From Lachnospiraceae bacterium (GTDB lineage Bacteria > Bacillota > Clostridia > Lachnospirales > Lachnospiraceae), in NCBI GenBank assembly GCA_017613225.1, contig JAGAEH010000234.1, positions 1 through 6,900 of the forward strand: a stretch of 6,900 bases of DNA, written 5' to 3'. Shown here piece by piece: positions 1 through 6,279 of the stretch. How positions within the stretch are numbered: position 1 is the stretch's first letter; every line of letters begins with the position of its first letter. The notes under the pieces were generated by a model. That model worked only from the letters and a program-made list of their open reading frames with translations. It was not told the DNA's origin and did not search any database. A program made the position numbers and the translations under genes.

Positions 1-1
1 C

Positions 2-538
2 ATCAAGAGCATGCGGGGCTCCGACCCGGATGCCGCCGTCTATTACCTGGCCCGGATGCTGTACGCGGGGGAGGATCCCAAGTTCATCGCGCGGCGGATC
101 ATGATCTGCGCTTCCGAGGACGTGGGCATGGCGGACCCCAACGCCATCGTGGTGGCCAATGCCGCCAGCGACATTCTGGAAAAGGTAGGCCTGCCGGAGG
201 GGCGGATCCCCCTGGCCCAGGCGGCGGTCTACGTGGCCACCGCGCCAAAGAGCAACGCCTCCTACCTGGCCATCGACAAGGCGCTGCAGGCGGTAAAGGA
301 GCGGGCGGTGGACACCGTGCCTCATCATCTGCAGAACGCCAACTATGCCGGGGAGCGGGAACTGGGCCACGGCCTGGGCTACAAGTACGCCCACGATTAC
401 CCGGGGCACTACGCGAAGCAGCAGTATCTGCCGGACGAACTGGTGGGACAGGTCTTCTTTGAACCGGGCGAAAACGGCTATGAAAAAAAGATCCGGGAAT
501 ACATGGATTTCTGCAAAAAAATGGCCGACAAACAGTGA
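2..538 (+). CDS. rarA: Replication-associated recombination protein A (RarA/MgsA), 3' part
   Basis: This is the C-terminal 178 residues of RarA, a DNA-dependent AAA+ ATPase of the clamp-loader/RuvB-like group that acts at stalled replication forks. The gene enters from the left, so the ATPase core with its Walker motifs lies outside the window. What is visible is the family's tetramerisation and C-terminal region: IKSMRGSDPDAAVYYLARML, then ARRIMICASEDVGMADP, then EGRIPLAQAAVYVATAPKSN, then GYKYAHDYPGHYAKQQYLP. These blocks are highly conserved in RarA/YrvN/MgsA proteins, so the call is firm. The reading frame begins at base 2, with base 1 the last base of the preceding codon, and ends at TGA 536-538 after a Lys-rich tail (CKKMADKQ). 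No T-tailed hairpin follows the stop, so how transcription ends here is unclear. Nothing suggests that it works with the downstream genes. Confidence 0.95.
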   Translation: MKSMRGSDPDAAVYYLARMLYAGEDPKFIARRIMICASEDVGMADPNAIVVANAASDILEKVGLPEGRIPLAQAAVYVATAPKSNASYLAIDKALQAVKERAVDTVPHHLQNANYAGERELGHGLGYKYAHDYPGHYAKQQYLPDELVGQVFFEPGENGYEKKIREYMDFCKKMADKQ

Positions 539-543
539 TAGTA

Positions 544-583
544 GTGGCATCAAAACCATAAATGTTGTATATTTAAATATAAT
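544..583 (+). promoter_or_regulatory. Candidate promoter region for the five-gene operon
   Basis: A perfect TATAAT lies at 578-583, in the only AT-rich patch of the window and 45 nt upstream of the start codon. No good -35 hexamer stands 15-19 nt upstream of it. An alternative pair is GTGGCA (544-549, 4 of 6 matches to TTGACA) with an 18-nt spacer to TATATT (568-573, 5 of 6). With the TATAAT box, transcription would begin near 590, at the very base of the hairpin at 589-615. The position after a finished gene and before a tightly packed gene run supports a promoter, but which box is used is inference. Confidence 0.5.
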
Positions 584-588
584 ACATT
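561..588. repeat. 28-bp AT-rich near-palindrome, possible operator
   Basis: The left arm AATGTTGTATATTT (561-574) and the reverse complement of the right arm, AATGTATTATATTT (575-588), agree at 12 of 14 positions with no spacer. The element is almost pure A/T, in contrast to the GC-rich genes on both sides, and it contains the TATAAT box. A dimeric repressor site is one reading. A chance palindrome in an AT-rich promoter is another, because low-complexity A/T sequence easily makes imperfect palindromes. Confidence 0.4.
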
Positions 589-615
589 AACGGGAGTCCC
601 TTTTGGACGCCCGTT
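589..615 (+). promoter_or_regulatory. 5' leader hairpin ahead of the operon
   Basis: AACGGGAGTCC (589-599) pairs with GGACGCCCGTT (605-615) around the loop CTTTT (600-604). This gives an 11-bp stem with a single A-G mismatch (A595 with G609). It is not followed by a T-run on either strand, so it does not look like a standard intrinsic terminator. It ends 3 nt before the ribosome binding site of the next gene. If transcription starts after TATAAT at 578-583, the hairpin would sit at the 5' end of the mRNA, where such stems can protect the transcript or affect translation initiation. The structure is seen in the sequence; the role is inferred. Confidence 0.55.
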
Positions 616-618
616 GGC

Positions 619-627
619 GGGAGAGGG
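619..627 (+). promoter_or_regulatory. Ribosome binding site fixing the ATG at 629
   Basis: GGGAGAGGG lies immediately upstream of ATG 629, with GGAG (620-623) 5 nt from the start. It decides for ATG 629 over the in-frame TTG at 614, which would lie inside the leader hairpin and have no ribosome binding site of its own. CGGG at 618-621 can also pair with CCCG at 610-613. Confidence 0.7.
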
Positions 628-628
628 C

Positions 629-3600
629 ATGAAAGAAAAGATCGGCAGACTGTCCAGGGGCATCATAGAGACCAAAAAGAACAGGATCGTTCTGGAGCCT
701 GAGCGCATCGAGACAACCGTCTCCGACGATGCGCCGTATCAGGGCGAGTTCAGCATCAAAAGTAAGAACCGCCTGGCCTTCCGCGGGATCGTCTATTCCT
801 CGGATCCCCACGTCGTCCTGAACAAGATGTACTTCGCAGGTACCGACACGCTGATCACCTATCAGGTGACCGTGGACGAGACCCTGGCTTCGGATACCAT
901 CGACGGCGCCTTCTCCATCGTCTCCAGCAGCGGCGAGTTTTCGCTGCCCTTCCACTTTACGGTCAGCAACGAGGCGGACCGTGAAGGCGCCCCCGTGACC
1001 ACCCTGAAGGACTTTGCCGAATACGCGGCTTCGGAGCCCGAACGGGCACTGTCCTTCTTTACCTCCGACGACTTCATCAAGCTCCCCTTCATGCAGACCA
1101 TGGAGATGCAGACCCTCTACAGCGCGCTGATCGCCGATACCGACAAGCGGGCCGCCATGGAGGAGTTCCTGATCGCCAAGAAGATGAAGGAGCCTGTGAC
1201 GCTGAGCGCCCTGAACAAGGAGCTGACCTTCCTGGAGGCGCCCCAGGGCGTCCAGGTGATCCGTTTGAACCGCAGCGGGGAAGGCTATCTGCGGCGCGTG
1301 GTGAGCCAGGAGGGCGATTTCCTGCGGCTGGACACCCGGGTGATCACCGACGAGGATTTCTCCGGCGACCTGTACAACCTGCGCTTCGCCGTGGACCGCA
1401 GCAGGCTGAAGGAAGCCGTCAATACCGGCCGCATCATCCTGACCGGCGTGCGGGGCGAGGAGACCTTTACCATCCACGTCCACGCCCAGGAGCTTCCTCC
1501 CCGGGAGACCAATGAAAAGAAGCACATGCTGGCGGACTATACCGCGGAGCATCTGAAGATCCTGATGGATCCGGACGACCTGCAGGCGGCCCAGGAGATG
1601 CACCGCATCGCTGAGGCCATGTACTCCTCCGGCAGGGCCACCCTGCGGGACCTGCTGCGCAAGATCGAAGCGCTCCACTATGTGGGGAGGGACGAGGAAG
1701 CCGCGGAGATGCTGGAGAACCTTTCCGGCGGCATCAGGAACTATGTGAAGCGGGATCCGGAGGCCTTCGCCTATTTCTACTACCTGGTCTGCCTGGTGGA
1801 CGACAGTGAGGAAAAACGGGACAAACTGCTGGAACTGGTGTCCAAGTACGAGACCGTCAACGCCGCCGCTCCTGCCCTGTACCTGATCCGGGCGGGGATG
1901 GATCCCGAACTCATCGCGGACCCGGAGCGCACCCTGGAGGGCCTGTACCGGCTCTACGACCAGGGAGTGGACAGCCCCTATCTGTACAACAGCGCCATGA
2001 AGCTGTATCTGCAGGATCCGGCCCTGATCCGGGTGCTGGACGCCTTTGAGATGCAGGTGCTGATCTACGGCGCCCGCCGCGGTCTCCTGACCCTGGAATT
2101 GGCCAGGGAGACGGCGCTTCTGACCCGCCAGACCACGGAATTTTCCGACATGCTCTATCAGCTGCTGGTGCTCATCTATCAGCAGTTCCCGGAGGCGGAG
2201 ATCCTGACGGCGCTCTGCGCGCTGCTGATCAAGGCCGGGAAGAAAGAGGAGAAGTACTTCCCCTGGTATCAGGAAGCGGTGGAGCGGGACCTGCGCATCG
2301 CGGCCCTTTACGACTACTATCTGACCTCCATGCCGTCGGACTTCGACGACCAGTTCCCCAGCGAGGTCTACTTATACTATTCCTACAACAGCCCCTCGGA
2401 CCAGCACGCGAAGGAACTGCTGTACCGCAGCGTCCTGACCTACTACGGCAAGGGCACGCCCATCTATGAAGCCTACGAAAAGCAGATCAGCGATTTCGCG
2501 GCGGAGCAGCTCTTAAAGGGCAGGATCGATCGCAATCTGGCGGTGATCTACCGGGATTTCCTGACGCCGGAGATCATCGACGAGAACATGGCGAAACTCT
2601 TGCCCGACCTTTTGAAGACCTGCCGCATCGAGGTGGACGATCCCGCCTTCTCCCGCATCGTCATCTATTACGGCGAGCTCAACGGAGAGCAGAGCATGGA
2701 CCTGACGGACGGCGCCGCGCTGCTGCCGCTGTACACGGACCGCTACATCGTGCTGTTTGAAGACAGGACCGGCAACCGCTACACCGGCATCCCCTACCGG
2801 AAGACGGTGCTGATGCAGGAGAATGAAAAGCTGGTGCAGCGCTGCGAACTGCTGCTGCCCGACCGGCCCCTGTCCAAGCTGAAGGACATCGAAAGCTGTC
2901 TTGGCGAGCAGTCGCTGTCAAAGGATCAGATGGAACTGCTCACGGAGATGTCCCGGGTCCCGGGCCTGAGCCCTTACTACAAGAAGATGATGATCTCCGC
3001 GGTGATCAATCACCACGACTGGCGGGAAGTCGACGACTGCGGCGACCTTCTGATCGACTGCATGGAGAGCGAGTTCCTGCCCGCGGACGACAAGGTCTCC
3101 CTGATCCAGGCCCTGGGCTATCAGGGCCGGTACGAAGAGGGCTGGCGGCTCACCAGGGAGAGCAGCTACGTGAACCTGCCCCTGGCGGACCTGCTGGAGC
3201 TGTGCATCTACAGCATCAAGAAACTGAACTTTGCTCAGGACGACTTCGTCCTGGAGATCGATAAATACCTGTTCAAGCACAAGACCTACGACAGCACCAC
3301 CCTGGCCTATCTCTGCCGCCACTACAACGGCCTGAGCCGGGACATGCTGAAGGTGCTGAAGGCCGCCGTCAAGGCCCACGCCTCCACCGAGGACATGACG
3401 GAACGCCTGCTGGCCCAGATGCTCTTTACCGGAGCCGGCTACGGGCTGGACACCGTCTTCAAGGACTACGTCAAAACGGGCAAGGTGGAGCGGATCCTGG
3501 TGGACGCCTACTACGTGACCAAGTGCTACAACTACTTTGTCAAGAACGAGCCCCTGCCGGAGGATCTGGCGAAGAGGCTGACCAAGGACCTGCAAAAGAA

Positions 3601-4174
3601 CGCCGTCTATTATGCGATCCCGGTGATCACCATGCTGGCGGTGACCAAGTACTGGTCCATGCAGGAGACCGTTCCGGAGGAGTTCTGCCCGCTGCTGGAG
3701 GCCATGGTCCGGGCGCTGGTCCAGAAGAACATCGTCTTTACCCATTACAAGCGGCTTGCGGCATGGATGGACATCCCCCAGGAGATCTGCGACAAGACCA
3801 TCGTCACCTACCGGGGCGAGGAGGGGCTTACCGTGGTCCTGATGCTGTACCGCAACGGCACCAGCAAGGACCCCATCTATCTGGAGATGAACCACGCCTA
3901 CGGCGGGATCTATACCAGACCCGTGCTGCTGTTCAACGACGACCATCCCCGCTACGAGATCCGGGTGGAAAAGAACGGCGTCACCAAGGTGGTGGAGGTG
4001 GGCGAGCTCTATCCCGACATCACCAGGACGAAGGACGAGCTGAAGTTCACCAGACTGGACCGCCTGCTGGAGCTCCACGACATGTCCGACGAAGAGGACT
4101 GGCAGGAGGACTTGAGGGCCTACGGCAGGAATGACACGCTCTACGGTGACCTGTTCACCATACAGGAAGGATAG
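629..4174 (+). CDS. DUF5717-family giant multidomain protein (beta-sandwich plus helical repeats), function unknown
   Basis: A 1181-residue protein that I recognise as DUF5717-like; no function is established as far as I know. No signal peptide or membrane segment is visible, so it is probably cytoplasmic. It alternates beta-rich and helical blocks. Residues ~1-115 form a beta domain whose pattern (EFSIKSKNRLAFRGIVYSSD, FAGTDTLITYQVTVD, GEFSLPFHFTVS) resembles BACON/Ig-like sandwich domains. Residues ~120-190 are helical and ~193-288 are a second beta region. Residues ~300-665 are helical hairpins of TPR/alpha-solenoid type, for example around HYVGRDEEAAEMLENL. Residues ~666-732 are a beta insertion (SRIVIYYGELNGEQ), ~735-1050 more helical repeats, ~1055-1130 a final beta domain (GLTVVLMLYRNGT), and the tail is acidic (MSDEEDWQED). 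The stop TAG forms part of the next gene's ribosome binding site, which argues for coupled expression with the Hsp70-like protein. A scaffold or partner-binding role is inference. Confidence 0.85.
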   Translation: MKEKIGRLSRGIIETKKNRIVLEPERIETTVSDDAPYQGEFSIKSKNRLAFRGIVYSSDPHVVLNKMYFAGTDTLITYQVTVDETLASDTIDGAFSIVSSSGEFSLPFHFTVSNEADREGAPVTTLKDFAEYAASEPERALSFFTSDDFIKLPFMQTMEMQTLYSALIADTDKRAAMEEFLIAKKMKEPVTLSALNKELTFLEAPQGVQVIRLNRSGEGYLRRVVSQEGDFLRLDTRVITDEDFSGDLYNLRFAVDRSRLKEAVNTGRIILTGVRGEETFTIHVHAQELPPRETNEKKHMLADYTAEHLKILMDPDDLQAAQEMHRIAEAMYSSGRATLRDLLRKIEALHYVGRDEEAAEMLENLSGGIRNYVKRDPEAFAYFYYLVCLVDDSEEKRDKLLELVSKYETVNAAAPALYLIRAGMDPELIADPERTLEGLYRLYDQGVDSPYLYNSAMKLYLQDPALIRVLDAFEMQVLIYGARRGLLTLELARETALLTRQTTEFSDMLYQLLVLIYQQFPEAEILTALCALLIKAGKKEEKYFPWYQEAVERDLRIAALYDYYLTSMPSDFDDQFPSEVYLYYSYNSPSDQHAKELLYRSVLTYYGKGTPIYEAYEKQISDFAAEQLLKGRIDRNLAVIYRDFLTPEIIDENMAKLLPDLLKTCRIEVDDPAFSRIVIYYGELNGEQSMDLTDGAALLPLYTDRYIVLFEDRTGNRYTGIPYRKTVLMQENEKLVQRCELLLPDRPLSKLKDIESCLGEQSLSKDQMELLTEMSRVPGLSPYYKKMMISAVINHHDWREVDDCGDLLIDCMESEFLPADDKVSLIQALGYQGRYEEGWRLTRESSYVNLPLADLLELCIYSIKKLNFAQDDFVLEIDKYLFKHKTYDSTTLAYLCRHYNGLSRDMLKVLKAAVKAHASTEDMTERLLAQMLFTGAGYGLDTVFKDYVKTGKVERILVDAYYVTKCYNYFVKNEPLPEDLAKRLTKDLQKNAVYYAIPVITMLAVTKYWSMQETVPEEFCPLLEAMVRALVQKNIVFTHYKRLAAWMDIPQEICDKTIVTYRGEEGLTVVLMLYRNGTSKDPIYLEMNHAYGGIYTRPVLLFNDDHPRYEIRVEKNGVTKVVEVGELYPDITRTKDELKFTRLDRLLELHDMSDEEDWQEDLRAYGRNDTLYGDLFTIQEG

Positions 4175-4179
4175 GAGGG
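4173..4179 (+). promoter_or_regulatory. Strong ribosome binding site deciding a GTG start
   Basis: AGGAGGG overlaps the TAG stop (4172-4174) of the upstream gene and lies 8 nt before GTG 4188. The open frame reaches back to ATG 4131 inside the upstream gene, but residues from there (TRSTVTCSPYRK) look like frame-shifted coding sequence. The Hsp70-like beta strand begins right after the GTG (GGLILGIDL). Confidence 0.8.
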
Positions 4180-4187
4180 AAGCACAA

Positions 4188-5453
4188 GTGGGAGGCTTGA
4201 TCTTAGGCATTGACCTTTGCGATGACTACAGCCAGATCAGCTGTTACAACGAGCAGATCCAGGATGTGGAGATCGTCACCATAAGCGATGACGAAGCCTT
4301 TGTGCGGATCCCTACGGTCATCTGCAAGAAGCGGGGCGAGAACACCTGGCTGGTGGGCGAAGAGGCCTACCGGTCGGCGCTGTTCGGCGACGGCACCCTG
4401 GTGGACCGGCTCATCAAGCAGCAGAACAAAAAGGGCCAGGCCACCATCGAAGGGATCACCTATACGGCGGATACGCTGCTGTCGCTGTTCATCGCCAAAC
4501 TGATCGAACAGAGCTTAAAGAAATATGACTGCGACCGGGTGGAGAACCTGGTCTTTACCCTGGACGAGCCCGGGGCTTCCATCAACGACGTGATCGTCCG
4601 CGCGGCGGAGGACTGCGGCGTGGAGCGGGAGAGGGTCCATATCATGACCCACACCGAGGCCTTCGTCTACTATGTGCTGAGCCAGGACAGCGACATCTGG
4701 GCCAACCAGACCTGCGCCTTCGACCTGCGGGAAGACGGCCTGTTCTACTACGAGATGAAGATCATCCGCGGCAGGAAGCCCCAGGTGGTGGAAGCCTGGC
4801 ACGAAAAGCTGCAGGAGAGCTTTTCCCTGGACATTCTGGGGACGGAATCCGGCGAGCGTCTGGGGGACACGATCCTGGCGGCCTGCGGAGAGCGGCTGCT
4901 GAACAAGAAGATCGTCTCCTCCGTTTTCCTGACGGGCAAGGGCTTCGTAAAAGCGGACTGGGCCCCGTCCTTCCTGAAGCTGATCTGCAACAAGCGGCGC
5001 GCCTTCCAGGTGCCCCAGCTCTTTGCCCACGGCGCCGTGTACGCGGCCCTGGACAATACCAGGGAGACCAGCGCCTATCCGTTTTTGATCTCCTGCGAGG
5101 GCAGGATCCGCAGCACCATCAGCCTGTACGCCGTCTACGGCGGGCGCAGGGAGCAGGTGATCCTGGCCCAGGCGGGCATCAACTGGTACGAGGCCCGCAG
5201 CAGCGTGGAATTCATCCTGGACGACATCCATACCCTGGAACTGAACGTGACGCCGGTGGGCGGTGTGCGCATGGAGAAGATCACCATCTCCCTGGACGAT
5301 CTGCCGGCAAGACCCAATAAGACCACGGTGATCGAACTGATCCTTTCCTTTACCGCGGACAATACCATGACGGTGCGGATTGTGGACAAGGGCTTCGGCG
5401 AGCTTTATCCCGCCTCCGGCAAGGTCATCAAGATGGACTACAAGATCCCGTAA
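4188..5453 (+). CDS. DUF5716-family Hsp70-like protein with degenerate ATP-binding loops
   Basis: A 421-residue protein starting at GTG, recognised as DUF5716-like. Its order of motifs matches an Hsp70: LGIDLCDDYSQIS (6-18, phosphate-1 position, where DnaK has IGIDLGTTNS), IPTVICKK (41-48), WLVGEEAYRSAL (54-65, cf. VGQAAKRQA), THTEAFVYYVLS (154-165, cf. NEPTAAALAYG), CAFDLREDGLFYYEMKI (176-192, phosphate-2, where DnaK has FDLGGGTFD), VFLTGKGFVKADW (246-258, adenosine motif), and FAHGAVYAAL (279-288). Residues ~300-421 look like the substrate-binding beta domain: LPARPNKTTVIELILSFTAD, then MTVRIVDKG. The GTT and GGGT phosphate loops are replaced by CDD and RED, and only about 55 residues separate phosphate-2 from the adenosine motif, against roughly 130 in DnaK. 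Subdomain IIB is therefore reduced, and the C-terminal helical lid is absent. ATP hydrolysis is doubtful. It is probably cytoplasmic. Its flanking genes encode helical-repeat proteins that are candidate partners. Confidence 0.85.
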   Translation: MGGLILGIDLCDDYSQISCYNEQIQDVEIVTISDDEAFVRIPTVICKKRGENTWLVGEEAYRSALFGDGTLVDRLIKQQNKKGQATIEGITYTADTLLSLFIAKLIEQSLKKYDCDRVENLVFTLDEPGASINDVIVRAAEDCGVERERVHIMTHTEAFVYYVLSQDSDIWANQTCAFDLREDGLFYYEMKIIRGRKPQVVEAWHEKLQESFSLDILGTESGERLGDTILAACGERLLNKKIVSSVFLTGKGFVKADWAPSFLKLICNKRRAFQVPQLFAHGAVYAALDNTRETSAYPFLISCEGRIRSTISLYAVYGGRREQVILAQAGINWYEARSSVEFILDDIHTLELNVTPVGGVRMEKITISLDDLPARPNKTTVIELILSFTADNTMTVRIVDKGFGELYPASGKVIKMDYKIP

Positions 5454-5459
5454 GAGGTG
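5454..5459 (+). promoter_or_regulatory. Ribosome binding site for the 271-residue protein
   Basis: GAGGTG directly follows the TAA stop (5451-5453) and lies 4 nt before ATG 5464. It selects this ATG over any upstream in-frame start, since the sequence before it in that frame is out-of-frame DUF5716 coding sequence. Confidence 0.65.
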
Positions 5460-5463
5460 CAGC

Positions 5464-6279
5464 ATGGGAAATCTGATACTGACAAAATCGCATAAGGCCG
5501 TCAATCCCTACTTTGCCGAAAAGCTGGGGATCAATCTCTATACCGGTGAAGAACTGAGCTACTTCATCTACAACTACTACATGCTGCTGGACGACGATTT
5601 TCTGGAGGACCGGCTCTTCAACTTCATCGAGAGGGAGCTGGAGATGACCGAGCTGTCCGCCAAGCTCCGCAAGTGGCGGGGCCGCGTCTCCTACGAGGAG
5701 CTCCTGCTGGTGATCCTGCAGGACATCCACTATTACAGCAGCAAGGAGCTGACGGAGTTCTACGCCAGACTGGAGAGCATGTCCAAGGAGGGCACCGAGA
5801 ACGTGATCCGTGAAAAGGCGGACTACCTGGTGAACATGGGGCACTCCTACGAGGGCATCCGCCTGTACGACAGGCTCCTGGTGGGGAAGAGCGAAAAGAC
5901 GCTGCCGGAGGGCTTTCTGGCCACCGTCCATTTCAACAAGGCAGTGGCCCTGGCCCGGATCTACGCCAACGCCTCGGCCATGAAAGAATTTGCCAGATCC
6001 TGGGAGATCGTCCCGGGGGACGAGGCGCTGCAGAGCATGGTCTTTCTGACCTTCCTGGATCCTGCCCTTGCCCTTCCGGAAAAGGCCCGGGCGGCCCTCA
6101 CAGAGGAACAGCTGGCGGACTGGCGCGAAGTCTTTGACGAGATCAAAAACCGTTCCATCTACCACGGCAAGGCCCAGGAAGTGGAGAGCGCCCTGGATCT
6201 GGACGACATCAAAAGGCCCCAGCGGCTGGAGCAGCTGCTGGCGGAGTGGAAAGCGGAGTACATCAGATGCCAGGGATAA
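5464..6279 (+). CDS. Hypothetical helical, TPR-like protein of the same cassette
   Basis: A 271-residue protein, almost entirely helical by its hydrophobic pattern, with no signal peptide or membrane segment. I do not recognise a named family with certainty. The N-terminus (LILTKSHKAVNPYFAEKLGI, then YTGEELSYFIYNYYMLLDDD) looks like a conserved, family-specific segment. Residues ~116-140 (ADYLVNMGHSYEGIRLYDRL) and ~153-184 (FNKAVALARIYANASAMKEF) have the spacing of small and large residues found in TPR-type helical hairpins. The C-terminal ~25 residues (PQRLEQLLAEWKAEYIR) are a charged helix that could be a short coiled coil. It begins 10 nt after the Hsp70-like gene and its end overlaps ispF by 13 nt, so expression is probably coupled on both sides. 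Because it follows an Hsp70-fold protein, a co-chaperone or adaptor-like role is plausible but inferred from context only. Confidence 0.75.
   Translation: MGNLILTKSHKAVNPYFAEKLGINLYTGEELSYFIYNYYMLLDDDFLEDRLFNFIERELEMTELSAKLRKWRGRVSYEELLLVILQDIHYYSSKELTEFYARLESMSKEGTENVIREKADYLVNMGHSYEGIRLYDRLLVGKSEKTLPEGFLATVHFNKAVALARIYANASAMKEFARSWEIVPGDEALQSMVFLTFLDPALALPEKARAALTEEQLADWREVFDEIKNRSIYHGKAQEVESALDLDDIKRPQRLEQLLAEWKAEYIRCQG
6255..6258 (+). promoter_or_regulatory. Ribosome binding site for ispF inside the upstream gene
   Basis: GGAG lies 8 nt before ATG 6267 and within the last codons of the 271-residue protein. It supports ATG 6267 over the in-frame GTG at 6246, which would add a non-homologous MESGVHQ stretch. 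Confidence 0.55.

Noticed and set aside
589..615. Hairpin as the intrinsic terminator of rarA
   Set aside because: No T-run follows the stem on the + strand (next bases are GGCGGGAG). The only T-run is in the loop. It is better placed as a leader structure.
539..628. AT-rich segment as an attachment site or trace of an insertion
   Set aside because: No target duplication, integrase, transposase or terminal inverted repeat of an insertion sequence is present, and the flanking genes are intact. A promoter region explains it.
614..631. TTG at 614 as start of the giant protein
   Set aside because: It lies within the leader hairpin and has no ribosome binding site. ATG 629 has GGGAGAGGG directly upstream.
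587..1678. Long open frame of 363 codons on the minus strand opposite the start of the giant gene
   Set aside because: It mirrors the codon pattern of the + strand gene. Its product is rich in G, H, Q, L and V with no recognisable domain, and the + strand protein has clear family-like structure.
3523..4134. 203-codon + strand open frame inside the giant gene
   Set aside because: The product is Gly/Pro/Arg-rich out-of-frame sequence, while the main frame continues through the region without a break.
2918..4210. 430-codon open frame on the minus strand
   Set aside because: Same kind of antisense shadow in GC-rich coding DNA: low-complexity HLQ/VVL/GDG composition and no motif.
4515..5504. Minus-strand open frame opposite the Hsp70-like gene, and a similar one at 5428-6303
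   Set aside because: The opposite strand carries a protein with a full series of Hsp70-type motifs, and then a helical protein with its own ribosome binding site. The minus frames have no coherent domain.
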